A stretch of DNA of 14,127 nt. Source: an uncultured Eggerthellaceae bacterium. Lineage in GTDB: Bacteria > Actinomycetota > Coriobacteriia > Coriobacteriales > Eggerthellaceae. The position numbers and the translations under genes were made by a program. Positions 13,830-14,127 of this stretch are shown one piece after another. The notes below the pieces were generated by a model. The model ran no database searches, was not told where the DNA came from, and saw only the letters and a list, made by a program, of their open reading frames with translations. The stretch lies in assembly GCA_934631995.1 (NCBI GenBank), contig CAKTYF010000046.1:1-14127 (forward strand), in the 5' to 3' direction. Each line of letters begins with the position of its first letter. The first letter of the stretch is position 1.

Positions 13830-14127
13830 ATGGAGCACTTTGGGATAAGGTACACAGACGACATGACCGGTGAATACAGCGAGTACGTCATCGATTCCGT
13901 CGACCTCCTTAACTTGCAGCTCGCACCGCATGGGATGAGCTTCTTTTTCGACACGATAGACGTCCGACAGCAGATCATCGGCGACAAGCACTGCGAGGAC
14001 ATGTTCGGATGGGTCGTTCCAAACGGTTTGGTCCCCGATTTCGAGCCGATTTGGCTGGCTGGCAATGACAGGGAGCTTGAAGGTTACGACTACGTCTGTG
14101 CGAACTGGGAAGACCGAGACGGCTTCC
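13830..14127 (+). CDS. Hypothetical protein, runs off the window (partial)
   Basis: An ATG at 13830 after a strong GGAAGGAAGGAG site opens a frame that continues for 99 codons to the window edge without a stop. The protein begins MEHFGIRYTDDMTGEYSEYV and is acidic and rich in aromatic residues (for example WVVPNG, EPIWLAG, YDYVCANW), soluble, with no signal peptide. I do not recognise a family. Acidic, aromatic-rich small proteins of this type are common among immunity proteins of polymorphic toxin systems, which would fit its small neighbour at 13402, but this is only a suggestion. Antisense ORFs across it look like shadows. Confidence 0.65.
   Translation, partial: MEHFGIRYTDDMTGEYSEYVIDSVDLLNLQLAPHGMSFFFDTIDVRQQIIGDKHCEDMFGWVVPNGLVPDFEPIWLAGNDRELEGYDYVCANWEDRDGF

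Noticed and set aside
13532..13873. Open frame across the second CRISPR-like repeat
   Set aside because: It contains VPLTRGDDP, a typical false translation of a type I-E-like repeat, and overlaps a better-supported ORF at 13830.

Overview
The window looks like a chromosomal segment from an anaerobic actinobacterium of the class Coriobacteriia, most likely family Eggerthellaceae (Eggerthella, Gordonibacter, Slackia or Adlercreutzia relatives). This is inferred from moderate GC content, Tat/lipoprotein signals, and above all the set of multiheme cytochrome, separate FMN lipoprotein and Tat-exported flavoprotein reductase. The family is known to carry many such sets for respiring small organic acceptors. 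No rRNA or tRNA gene was seen.

Layout. 1-418: probable tail of an upstream gene, a terminator-like hairpin, then the promoter of a molybdoenzyme gene. 419-2587: cytosolic DMSO-reductase-superfamily molybdopterin oxidoreductase of unknown substrate. 2733-7221: co-oriented genes for a PhnD-type Tat lipoprotein binding protein, a PhnC-type ATPase, two PhnE-type permeases and a very cysteine-rich thioredoxin-like (DUF2703-type) protein. 7222-7378: hairpin cluster between convergent genes. 7379-7990 (minus): TetR-family regulator. 8250-8274: perfect inverted repeat, its likely operator. 8379-12118: four-gene extracytoplasmic reductase operon (multiheme cytochrome, FMN lipoprotein, FAD flavoprotein, membrane protein), ended by a terminator. 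12210-12720: strong promoter in front of a broken arsM with its SAM-binding core deleted. 12721-13357: no gene, but a terminator, a hairpin and a 32-bp inverted-repeat pair around 127 bp. 13358 to the end: two isolated 28-nt sequences resembling type I-E CRISPR repeats, each upstream of a small ORF, the second running off the window.

How the parts may work together. In the reductase operon, electrons from the menaquinone pool would pass through the membrane-anchored cytochrome and the FMN lipoprotein to the FAD flavoprotein outside the membrane, under TetR control. The flavoprotein seems to lack the residues that bind fumarate, so its acceptor is probably something else. The PhnDCE-like importer is tied to a protein with many vicinal cysteines, and an arsenite methyltransferase remnant lies nearby. 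This suggests an oxyanion or metalloid (arsenic-like) theme rather than phosphonate use, but the substrate is inference. The least explained part is the right end, where CRISPR-repeat-like singletons sit between small genes.
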